DNA of 64,000 nucleotides from Tractidigestivibacter scatoligenes (GCF_001494635.1 NZ_LOJF01000011.1:232142-296141); one strand, 5' to 3'. Shown: positions 33,181 to 42,483, numbered from the stretch's first letter. Numbers and translations: made by a program. Notes: generated by a model from the sequence alone, not told the origin.

Positions 33181-33606
33181 TCAGACCATAGGTCCTACCT
33201 GCCGAGCATCAAGCCAGGCCTGCAGGAATAGCGATGCGGCGACCATGTCTACCTTGCCGCGCATGGATTTCTCAGAGAGCCCCTGCTCGCGCAGGATACG
33301 TTTGGCCTCCGCCGAGGAGAGCCTCTCGTCCTCAAACTCGAGGGGCAGGCCCGTGGCAGCGGAGATGCGCTCGGCCACCGCGCGGACGCGCTCGGCCTGG
33401 GGTCCCTCCTCTCCCGCCATGGTGAGTGGGCGCCCGCAGACAAGGACCTCGGGCTCCCAGTCCTCAAGCACCCTGCGGAAGCTGCGGGCAACCGAGGAGA
33501 CCTCGGCCGCCGGGAGCACGCACACCGGCGTGGCGATGCGCCCCTGCGGGTCGCTCACCGCCACGCCGACGCGTGTCTCGCCAATGTCGAGCGCAAGGGC
33601 TCGCAC
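33181..33606 (-). CDS. ruvX: Holliday junction resolvase-like RuvX (YqgF)
   Basis: RNase H-fold protein of 141 residues, also implicated in 16S rRNA 5'-end processing. Motifs: ALDIGETRVGVAVSD with the first catalytic Asp, VLVCGRPLTMAGEEGPQAER, LEFEDERLSSAEAKRIL and KVDMVAASLFLQAWLD with the last Asp. The GTG start directly abuts the alaS TAG. The alaS-ruvX-mltG order matches many Gram-positive genomes. Confidence 0.93.
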   Translation of the reverse strand: MRALALDIGETRVGVAVSDPQGRIATPVCVLPAAEVSSVARSFRRVLEDWEPEVLVCGRPLTMAGEEGPQAERVRAVAERISAATGLPLEFEDERLSSAEAKRILREQGLSEKSMRGKVDMVAASLFLQAWLDARQVGPMV

Positions 33607-36246
33607 CTACGCCCCCAGGGCAGCCTTGGCCGCATCAAGGGCAGCGGCGATGCCAGAGGCGTCAGAGCCACCTGCCTGCGCCATGTTGGGCCTGCCGCCG
33701 CCGCGGCCGCCCACGAAGCCGGCAATCTCCTTGATGATGTTGCCCGCCGAGAAGCCCGCGGCCACCGCAGACTCGGTGCCAGCGGCGAGGAGCGCCACCT
33801 TGCCGTCGGGCGTGGTGGAGGCCACGACGCACGCGACGGGCTCGCCCTTTGCGCCGTCGCGGATGGAGTCCCAGACGGAGCGAAGATCCTTGCCGGAGAT
33901 GCCGTTGAGCTTGGTGAAGACGCAGCGGTATGCGCCCAGGTCCTTGGCATTGCGCAGCGCGGCAGCCACGACGTCGCCCGAGGCAGAACCCTTGGCCACG
34001 CCAATGTTGCGCTTGGCCTCGCGAAGCTCGTCACGCATCTGGGAGACGCGCTCGGGGAGGTCGGCGGGACGGCACTTGAGCGTAGCCGCCGCCTGGTCCA
34101 TAAGCGCGAGCCTCTCGTCCACATACTCGATGGCGCCCATCGAGGTCACGGCCTCGATGCGTCGGGCGTTGGAGCCAACGGAGCTCTCGGAGACGATCTT
34201 GAAGATGCCCAGGTCCGCGGTGTTGCGGGCGTGGGTGCCGCCGCAGAGCTCGCGCGAGAAGGGCTTGTCGGAGCTGCCCGTGGAGACCACGCGCACGCGC
34301 TCGCCGTACTTCTCGCCAAAGAGCGCGACGGCTCCCGAGGCCTTGGCCTCGTCGATGCCCATGACCTCGGTCACGATGGGCTCGGCCGCGAAGATCTCGG
34401 CGTTGACCATGCCCTCGACGCGGTCAAGCTCGTCTTTGGTCATGGCCTCGAAGTGCGTGAAGTCAAAGCGCAGACGATCTGGGGCAACAAGCGAGCCGGC
34501 CTGGCTCACGTGGTCGCCAAGGACCTTCTTAAGCGCGGCGTCAAGCAGGTGCGTGGCCGTGTGGTTGCGGCGGATGAGCTCGCGGCGGCCGTGATCGACC
34601 ACGGCGGTCACGCGGTCGCCCACCGAGATGGCTCCGTCGGTGACCTCGGCCACGTGGCCCACGAGGCCGCCCTCGTGGTGCAGCGTGTTGGTGACGCGTG
34701 CGGGGCCAACGATGCCGGTGTCGCCCACCTGGCCGCCCATCTCGCCGTAGAACGGCGTGCGGTCGAGCACAAGCTCGACCTGGTCGCCCGTCGCGGCCTC
34801 CTTGACCGACTCGCCGTCGCGCACGATGGCCACAACCTCGCAACCAGAGAGCTCGTCGTGGTCGTAGCCGTCGAACTCGGTCGCGGGGAGGCTGTCGGAG
34901 AGGGCAACCCAGACGTTGTTGGCCTTGCCCCAGGCGTCGCGGTTGGCCGTGGCGCGGGCGCGCTCGCGCTGGGCCTCCATGGCGGCGTCGAAGGCGTCCA
35001 TGTCGACGGAGTGGCCAGCAGCACCAGCGATCTCACGCGTGAGGTCGATGGGGAAGCCGTAGGTGTCGTGCAGGGTGAAGGCAACGTCGCCCGAGAGGGG
35101 CTCGCCCTCGCCCAGACGAGAGAGCTCGGCCTTGAGCTGCTCCTCGCCGTTGTCGAGGGTTGCGCCAAAGCGCTCCTCCTCGGCGTTGATGATGCCGTCA
35201 ATGAGCGCCTGCTGCTCGACGAGCTCGGGGTAGGTGTCGCCGAGAAGGCGCGTGACCTCGTGGGCGTAGGTGGTGAGGAACTGGCCCTTGATGCCCATGA
35301 GGCGACCATGGTAGACGGCGCGGCGGAGAAGGCGGCGCAGCACGTAGCCACGGCCCTCGTTGGAGGGAAGGATGCCGTCGCCAATCATGAACGTGACGGC
35401 ACGGGAGTGATCGGCCACGATGCGCAGGCTCTTGTCGGTAGTCGCGGAGTCGTGGTAGCGCACGCCCGCAAGGCCCTCGCCCACGCCGATGAGGGTACGC
35501 AGGATGTCGCCCTCGTAGTTGGAGCCCTCGTGCTGCATGATAGCCGCGATGCGCTCGAGACCCATGCCCGTGTCGATGTTGCGGTGCGGCAGCTCCGGCA
35601 TGGAGCCGTCCTCCTGGCGGTCGTACTGCGTGAAGACGAGGTTCCAGAACTCGAGATAGCGGTCGCCGTCGTCGCCGGGCTTCTCGCCCTCAAACTCGGG
35701 ACCCTGATCAAAGTAGATCTCGGAGCAGGGGCCGCAGGGGCCGGTGGGGCCGGCGGCCCAGAAGTTGTCCTCCTCGCCCAGGCGCGAGATGTGATCGTAG
35801 GGAACGCCCTGCTCGTGCCAGAGCTCGATGGCCTCCTCGTCGTCCTTGAAGACGGTCATGTAGAGGCGGTCCTTGGGCAGGCCCAGGTGCTCGGGCGACG
35901 TGATGAACTCGTAGGCCCACTCGATGGCGTTGGCCTTGGTGTAGCCGCCAAACGAGAAGTTGCCCAGCATCTCGAAGAACGAGAGATGGCGCGCGTCGCC
36001 AATGTTGTCGATGTCGTTGGTGCGCAGACACTTCTGACAGGAGCAGGCGCCAATCTCCTTCATGGTCTTGGTGCCCTGGTAGTACTCCTTGAACTGGTTC
36101 ATGCCGGCGTTGGCAAGAAGCAGCGACGGATCATCCGGCACGAGCGAGGAGGATGGGTAGAGCTTGCAGCCCTTGCCCTCGAAAAACTTGAGGAAGTCCT
36201 CACGAATCTCTGCCGTGGTCATGGTCTTGTAGTCAGACGCGCTCAT
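33607..36246 (-). CDS. alaS: alanyl-tRNA synthetase
   Basis: Class II synthetase of 879 residues charging tRNA-Ala. The N-terminal catalytic core has FLKFFEGKGCKLYPSSSLVP, LLANAGMNQFKEYY and GVPYDHISRLGEEDNFWAAG. The editing domain has HTATHLLDAAL (two zinc His) and CGGTHARNTADLG (Cys and His). The C-terminal region ends with the Gly-rich FVGGRGGGRPNMAQAGG. Full length, no gaps. The ATG (MSASDYKTMT) has GGAGAG upstream and lies 14 bases inside the end of the preceding permease gene. Confidence 0.98.
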   Translation of the reverse strand: MSASDYKTMTTAEIREDFLKFFEGKGCKLYPSSSLVPDDPSLLLANAGMNQFKEYYQGTKTMKEIGACSCQKCLRTNDIDNIGDARHLSFFEMLGNFSFGGYTKANAIEWAYEFITSPEHLGLPKDRLYMTVFKDDEEAIELWHEQGVPYDHISRLGEEDNFWAAGPTGPCGPCSEIYFDQGPEFEGEKPGDDGDRYLEFWNLVFTQYDRQEDGSMPELPHRNIDTGMGLERIAAIMQHEGSNYEGDILRTLIGVGEGLAGVRYHDSATTDKSLRIVADHSRAVTFMIGDGILPSNEGRGYVLRRLLRRAVYHGRLMGIKGQFLTTYAHEVTRLLGDTYPELVEQQALIDGIINAEEERFGATLDNGEEQLKAELSRLGEGEPLSGDVAFTLHDTYGFPIDLTREIAGAAGHSVDMDAFDAAMEAQRERARATANRDAWGKANNVWVALSDSLPATEFDGYDHDELSGCEVVAIVRDGESVKEAATGDQVELVLDRTPFYGEMGGQVGDTGIVGPARVTNTLHHEGGLVGHVAEVTDGAISVGDRVTAVVDHGRRELIRRNHTATHLLDAALKKVLGDHVSQAGSLVAPDRLRFDFTHFEAMTKDELDRVEGMVNAEIFAAEPIVTEVMGIDEAKASGAVALFGEKYGERVRVVSTGSSDKPFSRELCGGTHARNTADLGIFKIVSESSVGSNARRIEAVTSMGAIEYVDERLALMDQAAATLKCRPADLPERVSQMRDELREAKRNIGVAKGSASGDVVAAALRNAKDLGAYRCVFTKLNGISGKDLRSVWDSIRDGAKGEPVACVVASTTPDGKVALLAAGTESAVAAGFSAGNIIKEIAGFVGGRGGGRPNMAQAGGSDASGIAAALDAAKAALGA

Positions 36247-37642
36247 GTCTCTCCTCGTCTGTGGACGACGCCGGAGCCTTGGCCGCCGGGCTGGTGTCGT
36301 CGCCGTCCTGCTTGTTGGTTGCAACGTTCCTATTTTTACTCATATCGGCCGCGTACACAGCGTTTTCATGGTCATTACTTGCATTTTTTGTCACCTTGCG
36401 CGCGCGTGACCACGCAGACGAGGTCACAAGGCGCGTGCTTTCAAAGAACTTCTCATCATCCAGGGCGTCATAGACGGCTTCCACGTTGCCCTGGGCGTCT
36501 TGGTGCGGGGTGCTCTGGAAGAGCGCGCCATCCTCGGAGACAAGCTGACGCTTGGTGCGCGTCTCGAAGTAGTAGACAAAGACGCCACGGATGGCGGCCG
36601 TGAGCGGGATGGCGAGAACCATGCCGATGATCCCGCCCAGGCAGTTGCCAATCACGATGCCTACGATGGAGAGGACGGGGTGGATCTTGACGGCCGAGCG
36701 CATGATGAGTGGCGAGATGACGTTGTCCGTCACGTTGGCCGCGACCACCATCACCACGAGCGACCAGAGCGCGAGCCAGGGGCTCTCGAAGAGGGCGAGC
36801 AGCGTGGCGAGCGCCGCCGAGACAAACGGGCCGATCACGGGCACAAAGTGCATGAAGAACGTGATGATGGCAATGAGGCCCGCGTAGGGATGGCCGAGAA
36901 GCGCTAGCCCCAGCCACACGGCGATGCCGTTGATGAACGAGCAGATGAGCTGTCCGCGCATGTAGCCACCCATGGAGCGGCTCATGACGGCGAGGAGCAG
37001 CGTCATGTCGTCCTTGCGAGAAGGGCCGGCGATCATGGCAAGCTCGCGCACGATCACGGGGTAGTCCTTGGCAAACCAATACGCAAGGATGAGCGCCAGG
37101 AAGAAGTTCACAAGGTTGTCCACGGTATCGAAGAGCCCCGAGACGGCGCCGTTCGAGAGCTGGCGCACTGTGTCAGAGGCCATAGAGCTGCCGGCGGACG
37201 AGACGGTTTGGACGATGGAGTTGACCATGTTCTGCAACTGCTCGTTGTCCGAGGTTCCGTAGCTCTCCCAGAAGTTTGAGAGGGCGTCCTGGATGCTTCG
37301 GATGTAGCTGGGGACCTGGCGCAACACCTCGACGGACTGCTGGACGAAGGTGCCGCCGAGAACCACGATGACCGCCGCGAGCACCGCCAGCACCACAAGA
37401 AGCGAGACGAGAGCGGAAAGCGCCCTGGGAACGCGGCGGTCCTCGAGCGCGTTGGTAATGGGACTGCAGATGAAGCCGATGATGATGCCCATGAGCAGCA
37501 GCTCGACCGCATCGCCAATCATCGAAAGGCCGCGCACGGCGAGGACAAAGACCGCGATGGCGCCTACTATTGCCCAGGCAACCACCAGGCGCCTGCGCCA
37601 AGCAGCGTACTTCTCGTCAGCGTCCTTGTTCCCCACCGGCAT
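36233..37642 (-). CDS. AI-2E family transporter
   Basis: Polytopic membrane protein of 469 residues of the AI-2E/PerM family, whose members export signal molecules or exchange ions; the substrate here is unknown. Seven to eight hydrophobic segments with the conserved central stretch GHPYAGLIAIITFFMHFVPVIGPFVSAA and SPLIMRSAVKIHPVLSIVG. The hydrophilic C-terminal 110 residues are cytoplasmic and low complexity. It opens the alaS-ruvX-mltG group behind a TACAAT promoter and overlaps alaS by 14 bases. Ribosome site GAGGGGAG. Confidence 0.88.
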   Translation of the reverse strand: MPVGNKDADEKYAAWRRRLVVAWAIVGAIAVFVLAVRGLSMIGDAVELLLMGIIIGFICSPITNALEDRRVPRALSALVSLLVVLAVLAAVIVVLGGTFVQQSVEVLRQVPSYIRSIQDALSNFWESYGTSDNEQLQNMVNSIVQTVSSAGSSMASDTVRQLSNGAVSGLFDTVDNLVNFFLALILAYWFAKDYPVIVRELAMIAGPSRKDDMTLLLAVMSRSMGGYMRGQLICSFINGIAVWLGLALLGHPYAGLIAIITFFMHFVPVIGPFVSAALATLLALFESPWLALWSLVVMVVAANVTDNVISPLIMRSAVKIHPVLSIVGIVIGNCLGGIIGMVLAIPLTAAIRGVFVYYFETRTKRQLVSEDGALFQSTPHQDAQGNVEAVYDALDDEKFFESTRLVTSSAWSRARKVTKNASNDHENAVYAADMSKNRNVATNKQDGDDTSPAAKAPASSTDEERHERV

Positions 37643-37665
37643 CTCCCCTCGTATTCGAGCACCTC

Positions 37666-37671
37666 ATTGTA
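37666..37671 (-). promoter_or_regulatory. candidate -10 box before the AI-2E transporter/alaS group
   Basis: TACAAT on the minus strand (GCTACAATGAGG), 23 bases from the permease ATG. No convincing -35. It follows the sigma-factor region's terminator, consistent with a new transcription unit. Confidence 0.5.
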
Positions 37672-37734
37672 GCAAGGTGGGGTGTTATGGCCGTTGGGAG
37701 CAAAGGACGGACGAGAACCGCGCGGCTGCCACAC

Positions 37735-37767
37735 AAAAAACGGCACCGGAGCCGAAGCCCCGGCGCC
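37735..37767 (-). terminator. strong intrinsic terminator after the sigma-factor operon
   Basis: On the minus strand GGCGCCGGGGC pairs with GCTCCGGTGCC across a TTCG tetraloop (two G-T wobbles), followed by G and six T. It lies 10 bases after the sigma-factor stop. Confidence 0.9.
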
Positions 37768-37777
37768 GCAGATGACG

Positions 37778-38707
37778 CTACTTGCTCATAAGGCCCTCTG
37801 GGTCGATCTTCTCTTGCACGCGGCGGAGCGTGCGGCGAAGGAGGCGCGAGACCTGCACCTGCGAGATGCCCAGGCGCTCGGCAATCTCGACCTGCGTCAT
37901 GCCCTCGAAGAAACGCATGCGGATGACGTCCTTCTCGCGCGGCGAGAAGTCCCTGATGGCATCCTCGAGGACGATACGGTCGTCCGAGGCGGCAAGGCTC
38001 TCGTCCTCGGTGGCGTAGTGGTCGATGACCGAGGGGGCGTCATCGTCATCCGAGGAGCCGCCTCCCTCGAGCGGCACCGAGCTATAGGCGCTCGAGGACT
38101 CCATGGCCTCGAGGACGTCGTCGACGCTTGCGCCCACGCGCTTGGCAATCTCCTCGACGGAGGGGCTGCGCGAGAGCTCGTTGGTAAGCTCGTCGTTTGC
38201 CTGGTTGACCTTGGCAGAGAGCTCCTGCAGACGCCTTGGCACGCGGACCGACCAGCCCTTGTCGCGGAAGTGACGCTTTATCTCGCCCAGGATGGTTGGC
38301 GTGGCGTAGGTGGTGAACTCGAGGCCTCGCGACGGGTCGAAGCGGTCGATGGCCTTGATGAGGCCGATGGTACCCACCTGGATGAGGTCGTCCAGGGGTT
38401 CTCCCCTGTTCTTGAACTTGGACGCGAGGAAGCGGACCAGGTTGAGGTGGCTCACGATAAGCTGGTCGCGTACCTCGGGGTCTCCCGTGGCCTTGTACTG
38501 GCGGAAGAGCTCGCGCGTGCGGTCCTTGTCCCAGGCGGCCTTCCCCTTTGGCGTGCGGTGAAGCGAGCGGTGGCGGGCCCTCTCGGCACGCGCCTCCGAC
38601 GCCTCGCGTACGGCGCGCTCCTCCTCGGTCTCCTGCGTGCTGGGCGCATTCGCGGCGTTTGGCGTGTTCGCGGTCTCCTGCGCGTTCGTGGTGCTGGCGC
38701 TAGGCAT
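37778..38707 (-). CDS. SigB/SigF/SigG-family RNA polymerase sigma factor
   Basis: Group 3 sigma-70 factor of 309 residues. After a disordered head of about 65 residues come region 2 (DQLIVSHLNLVRFLASKF, DDLIQVGTIGLIKAIDRFD and GLEFTTYATPTILGEIKRHF), region 3 (WSVRVPRRLQELSAKVNQAN) and region 4 (FSPREKDVIRMRFFEGMTQV then AERLGISQVQVSRLLRRTL). This matches stress and sporulation sigma factors of the B/F/G type. Its ATG lies 8 bases inside the end of the RsbW-like gene, a coupling typical of anti-sigma/sigma pairs. No anti-anti-sigma (RsbV) gene is adjacent. Confidence 0.92.
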   Translation of the reverse strand: MPSASTTNAQETANTPNAANAPSTQETEEERAVREASEARAERARHRSLHRTPKGKAAWDKDRTRELFRQYKATGDPEVRDQLIVSHLNLVRFLASKFKNRGEPLDDLIQVGTIGLIKAIDRFDPSRGLEFTTYATPTILGEIKRHFRDKGWSVRVPRRLQELSAKVNQANDELTNELSRSPSVEEIAKRVGASVDDVLEAMESSSAYSSVPLEGGGSSDDDDAPSVIDHYATEDESLAASDDRIVLEDAIRDFSPREKDVIRMRFFEGMTQVEIAERLGISQVQVSRLLRRTLRRVQEKIDPEGLMSK

Positions 38708-39092
38708 TCTTCACGTCCATTCGCTTGGAGAGGTGCAGCGTGCGACCGTCCTCCGAGATGCTGAAGTCGTCGCACACGGCGCCGAGAAGGACCTCAACCA
38801 GGTCGATGGGCTGCGGCTCGCCGGAGGGGTCTGTGGCCTCGTCAGGGTCTTCGTCGCCGAGGGAGAAGTCTGCGGTCATGCCGTCCGGCGCAAGGCCAAA
38901 GACGATGTCGCAGGTGGCGGGCCTGGTCGCGCAGGCGTAGACAAAGCCCTCCTCGGCGGCCATGCGCACGTCCTCGACGTCGTCCACGCTCATGTCGCAG
39001 CAGACGGCAAGGTTGGAGGCGGTCATGCGAACTGCTCGGGCGAAGCGCGCCTCCGCGGGAACGCTGAGCTTGACGATACTGGTGCTAGGCAT
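38700..39092 (-). CDS. RsbW-like anti-sigma factor with degenerate kinase motif
   Basis: A 130-residue protein whose ATG lies inside the end of the DUF948 gene and whose stop overlaps the sigma-factor start by 8 bases. SIVKLSVPAEARFARAVRMT and DDVEDVRMAAEEGFVYACAT resemble the helix containing the N box of RsbW/SpoIIAB (EDLKIAVSEAVTNA). The conserved Asn that binds Mg is a Tyr here, and the DxGxG ATP box is not recognisable in FSLGDEDPDEATDPSGEPQP. It may still bind the sigma factor while lacking kinase activity. Assignment depends on context and fold-level similarity. Confidence 0.7.
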   Translation of the reverse strand: MPSTSIVKLSVPAEARFARAVRMTASNLAVCCDMSVDDVEDVRMAAEEGFVYACATRPATCDIVFGLAPDGMTADFSLGDEDPDEATDPSGEPQPIDLVEVLLGAVCDDFSISEDGRTLHLSKRMDVKNA

Positions 39093-39741
39093 TGTTCTCC
39101 TCGCCATCTGCCGCGGCCTCCGTGGTGGAGACGGGCGCGGCGTGCCTGGGCTTGTGGGGCTGCTTCTCTGCGGCGGAATCGGTGTCCGCAGCGGGTGCGG
39201 GGTCTGCGGCGGATGCGGTCTTCTCGGCCTCGACCGGCGCGTAGGTCACATACGCGGTGGTGTGCTGCGGGGCGGGCGCGGCGTTCTCCTCAGCCTTCTC
39301 GCCTTCCTTGCCCGCTGCGTCCTCGAGGCGCGCCTGGGGCGCCTCGCCCTTGCCCACGAGCTTGGAGACCGCTCCGGCAACGGCACCAGCGGCGCCGGCA
39401 ACGCCCTTGCTTACCGTGTCCGTCACGGCAGAGGCCGTGCCTGTGACCGTGGAGACGTCACCCAGGATGCTGTTGAGGCTATCGAGGCTCTGGGTGGCCC
39501 CATCGATGGTCTCGCCAGCCTTGACGAGGAGCGGGTTGACCTGCTTCATGGCGGGGTCGAGGTCGTCGACCATGCCGTCGACCTTGGCAATGATGGGCTG
39601 CACCTGCGCGATGGTCTCGTTTGCCGAAGTAGTGACCTCGTCGACGGAAGCGCGCGCCTTGCGGATGGTAAGCGCAAGCTCGACCACGGCCCAGATGGCC
39701 ACGATAACAAGCACGACGAGGGCGATGTCCAGAGGACTCAT
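39085..39741 (-). CDS. DUF948 membrane-anchored protein
   Basis: A 218-residue protein with an N-terminal membrane helix (PLDIALVVLVIVAIWAVVEL), then an alpha-helical region with NETIAQVQPIIAKVDGMVDD and LDPAMKQVNPLLVKAGETID of the type found in DUF948 proteins. A Gly/Ala-rich AVAGAVSKLVGKG segment and an Ala/Pro/Thr-rich disordered C-terminus follow. It heads the unit DUF948 - RsbW-like - sigma factor; the ATG has AAGGGAC upstream. DUF948 proteins occur beside general-stress genes in Firmicutes; molecular role unknown. Confidence 0.75.
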   Translation of the reverse strand: MSPLDIALVVLVIVAIWAVVELALTIRKARASVDEVTTSANETIAQVQPIIAKVDGMVDDLDPAMKQVNPLLVKAGETIDGATQSLDSLNSILGDVSTVTGTASAVTDTVSKGVAGAAGAVAGAVSKLVGKGEAPQARLEDAAGKEGEKAEENAAPAPQHTTAYVTYAPVEAEKTASAADPAPAADTDSAAEKQPHKPRHAAPVSTTEAAADGEENNA

Positions 39742-39942
39742 CTTGTGTCCCTTCTCTTGCGACGCTCCCTTAGGGACTGCCTAGGGACACGGCGCACCAC
39801 ACGTACGCCGACATTCTACCCGTTTGCATGAACTTGGACGCATGCCAGACACCTGTTGAACGGCAAAGGCTCTGGGGGGCGAGATGGACGTGGCGTCGGA
39901 GCTGGGGCGAGGGGTTACGTGCGCGCTCGCTGCGGAAATGCG

Positions 39943-40170
39943 CCTTCGGGCGAGAAAACGACGCCCAAACGATGATTTCGTACGCACTTCCTGCGGAAAC
40001 TCACTCTCCGGCGCCGATTTGGCGCCCGTGGGCACATTATCGCAGCAAGTGCGTACGAGACCGCCGCTGCGGCGTCTTTTTGGCGCCCGAGCGCACGTTA
40101 TCGCAGCTACCACGCACAAAAGGGCCCTTCCGGCGTCGACATCTCGCCGGAAGGCAAATTACCGCCACGG
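39943..40170 (+). repeat. hairpin-spacer repeat array R4 (four units)
   Basis: Dyads near 39943 (CTTCGGGCGAG with GACGCCC), 40005, 40066 (CTGCGGCGTC with TGGCGCC) and 40126 (CTTCCGGCG with CGCCGGAAG), about 61 bases apart. Spacers keep CACATTATCGCAGCAAGTGC then GTACGAG, and CACGTTATCGCAGCTACCAC then GCACAAAA. It fills the gap between the ABC exporter stop and the DUF948 gene. No gene is supported in 39742-40307. Confidence 0.85.
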
Positions 40171-40307
40171 TGCTTCAATGCCGCGCCATTTCGCCGTTTA
40201 GGAATTTCTCGAACGGTTAGGGCGGCCTAACCGGCGAAATCCCGCGGCATGGCCGAGAGGGCCGGCGCCGCTCGCCACCGTGGCGCCTCGCTGCTCCTCG
40301 CGCAACC

Positions 40308-42110
40308 CTACGCTCGCGCGCCCTCGAACTGCATGCGGTAGTACCGCGCGTAGGTGCCGCCGCGGGCGAGAAGCTCCTCGTGCGTACCGCGCTCAACAAC
40401 GCGCCCGGCGTCAATCGTCGCAATCTCGTCGGCGTCCTTGATGGTCGAGAGGCGGTGCGCAATCACGATGGTCGTGCGCCCGCGCGAGAGCGACGCAAGC
40501 GACTCCTGCACAGCGTGCTCGGACTCGTTGTCCAGGGCCGATGTGGCCTCGTCCAGGATAAGAATCTTCGGGTCCTTGAGAAAGACGCGCGCGATGGCGA
40601 TGCGCTGCTTCTGCCCGCCCGAGAGACGGGTGCCCCTCTCCCCCACCTGGGTCTCGTAGCCGTCGGGCAGCGTCTCGATGAATTCGGCGATGTTGGCCTT
40701 CTCGGCAGCCTGCTCTATCTGGGCCATGGTCGCGCGCGGGTTGCCGTAGGCGATGTTCTCGGCTATGGTCCCGTCAAAGAGGTAGACCTCCTGCTGGACG
40801 ATGCCGATGGCCTCGCGCAAGCTTCGCTGGGTAACAGAGCGCACGTCCTGCCCGTCGATGGTGATGGAGCCAGAATCCACGTCGTAGAAGCGCGGGAGAA
40901 GCGCGCAGGTGGTGGACTTGCCGCCGCCGGAGGCGCCCACCAGGGCAATGGTCTCGCCGGGGCGAATGTCCAGGTTGAGGCCACGAATGACCTCGGGGTT
41001 CTCGCCCGCGCCCTCGCCGTCCCCGCTGTCGTACGCAAAGTGGACGTCGTGGTAGGAGATGGCACCCTTGGTCACCTTGAGCGCCGACGCGCCGGGGGCG
41101 TCCTCGATCTCGGGCTGGGAGTCGACCATCTCCTTGAAGCGTCGGAAGCCTGCAATGGCCTTCTGGAAGGTCTCGGTGAAGTTGAGGATGTTCTCGATGG
41201 GTGTGGTGAAGAGCGAGATGTACAGGGCGTAGGTGGCAAGGTCCGTGGCCTCCATCTGCCCCTGGGCGATGAGCCAGCCGCCCATCACCACGATGAGCGT
41301 GTAGAGGATGCCCATGAGCGCGGCAATGCCCGCCTGGTAGCGGCCCATGGCGCGATACATGCGCACCTTCGAGTCGAGGTATGCCTCGTTGCTCTCGCGG
41401 AACTTCTCGCGCTCAACGTCCTCGGCGGCAAAGCTCTTGACCACACGGACGCCGGCAAGGCTGTCCTCCAGACGCGAGTTCACGTTGGAGATGCGCACGC
41501 GGTTCTCGCGAAAGACGGCCTTCATCTGGAGGTTTGCCCGCAGGTTGTAGACGACGAGAATGGCGAGAACAACGCCCAGGCAGACGGTGAGTGGCACGTT
41601 GATAAACGACAGGATCGCAAACGAACCCACGACCTCGATGAAGCCGATGAGCAAGAACTCGGGGCCGTGGTGTGCCGCCTCGGAGATGTCGAAGAGGTCA
41701 CTCACCAGGCGGCTCATGAGGTCCCCGGACTTGTTGCGGTCAAAGAACGAGAGGCTCATGCGCTCGTAGGCGTCGAAGAGGTCCTCGCGCATGCGGCTCT
41801 CCATGCGCGCGCCCATAACGTGGCCCCAGTAGGCCACAAAGTAGCGGCACCCAAAGCGCACGGCGTACATGACGACAAAGCCCACGAGAAGGTAGACGAG
41901 GGCGGACGTGATGGCATCCGAGCCCTGGCGGAAGAGGCCACCCGTGAGCGTGCGGAGGATCTGGGGGAAGGCAAGGTCGATGCCGGCGACGACGATGGCG
42001 CAGACGATGTCTGCGATGAAGAGGTGCATCTGACCTGCGTAGTAGCCGAGAAAACTAGCGAAGAGTCCGCGGCGGTGCTGCGCCGGGGACTTGGGTGAAA
42101 CGGTACTCAT
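40308..42110 (-). CDS. ABC transporter, fused permease/ATPase (MsbA/multidrug exporter type)
   Basis: Half-transporter of 600 residues that would act as a homodimer or with a partner not present here. Six membrane segments span about 20-310, including the coupling-region sequence MSLSFFDRNKSGDLMSRLVS. The nucleotide-binding domain (about 345-600) has Walker A ALVGASGGGKSTTCALLPRF, Q loop GIVQQEVYLFDGTI, signature RLSGGQKQRIAIARV, Walker B LILDEATSALD and the H loop IVIAHRLSTI. Complete and likely active; substrate (lipid or drug) unknown. It stands alone between repeat arrays R4 and R5. Confidence 0.93.
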   Translation of the reverse strand: MSTVSPKSPAQHRRGLFASFLGYYAGQMHLFIADIVCAIVVAGIDLAFPQILRTLTGGLFRQGSDAITSALVYLLVGFVVMYAVRFGCRYFVAYWGHVMGARMESRMREDLFDAYERMSLSFFDRNKSGDLMSRLVSDLFDISEAAHHGPEFLLIGFIEVVGSFAILSFINVPLTVCLGVVLAILVVYNLRANLQMKAVFRENRVRISNVNSRLEDSLAGVRVVKSFAAEDVEREKFRESNEAYLDSKVRMYRAMGRYQAGIAALMGILYTLIVVMGGWLIAQGQMEATDLATYALYISLFTTPIENILNFTETFQKAIAGFRRFKEMVDSQPEIEDAPGASALKVTKGAISYHDVHFAYDSGDGEGAGENPEVIRGLNLDIRPGETIALVGASGGGKSTTCALLPRFYDVDSGSITIDGQDVRSVTQRSLREAIGIVQQEVYLFDGTIAENIAYGNPRATMAQIEQAAEKANIAEFIETLPDGYETQVGERGTRLSGGQKQRIAIARVFLKDPKILILDEATSALDNESEHAVQESLASLSRGRTTIVIAHRLSTIKDADEIATIDAGRVVERGTHEELLARGGTYARYYRMQFEGARA

Positions 42111-42212
42111 GAGTGATCCCTACGTGTGACGCGAATGTTGTCCGCGCGACATCATAGCGGATGGGGACGGGGTGGGGCTGCGGGGTGGCGGGAGACGCAC
42201 GCTGTCTCCGGA

Positions 42213-42320
42213 GAGCGCCGGATGTTGCAAATCTCGCCAAAACCGGCCTTCCGGAGACAAAATGTCGCCGAAGAGTGAGTTCTGGCGACATTCTTCGCCA
42301 AAAGTGCCCTTCCGGCAACA
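42213..42320 (+). repeat. diverged hairpin-spacer repeat R5
   Basis: A variant with CTTCCGGAGAC / TGTCGCCGAAG around 42248-42273, a perfect TGGCGA (42283-42288) and TCGCCA (42295-42300) hairpin in the spacer position, and flanking CGGATGTTGCAAATCTCGCC and CCCTTCCGGCAACACG. Recognisable as a relative of R1-R4 but degraded. It lies upstream of the ABC exporter, downstream of the GH3 gene. Confidence 0.55.
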
Positions 42321-42446
42321 CGTAACCCCATTCAATACGCTGCCGCAGCACGCTGAGATACACGAACCGGGGCCGGCGCAGTGCCGACCCCGCTCGCTGG
42401 GACGCGCTGGGATATAGGAGGAAGAATGACGCGTCCCTACAAGGAA

Positions 42447-42475
42447 TGAGACAAAGGGACAGTCCCTTTGTCTCA
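42447..42475. repeat. GAGACAAAGGGA palindrome, copy 1
   Basis: Perfect 14-bp arms: TGAGACAAAGGGAC and GTCCCTTTGTCTCA around a single A. Copies of the same palindrome occur at 45143, 50186 and 59610. Lies downstream of the GH3 gene, after its hairpin terminator. Confidence 0.9.
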
Positions 42476-42483
42476 TAAGGGAC

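Noticed and set aside
34231..36603. A 790-codon open frame on the plus strand opposite alaS
   Set aside because: Antisense shadow of alaS; no recognisable motif and no ribosome site.
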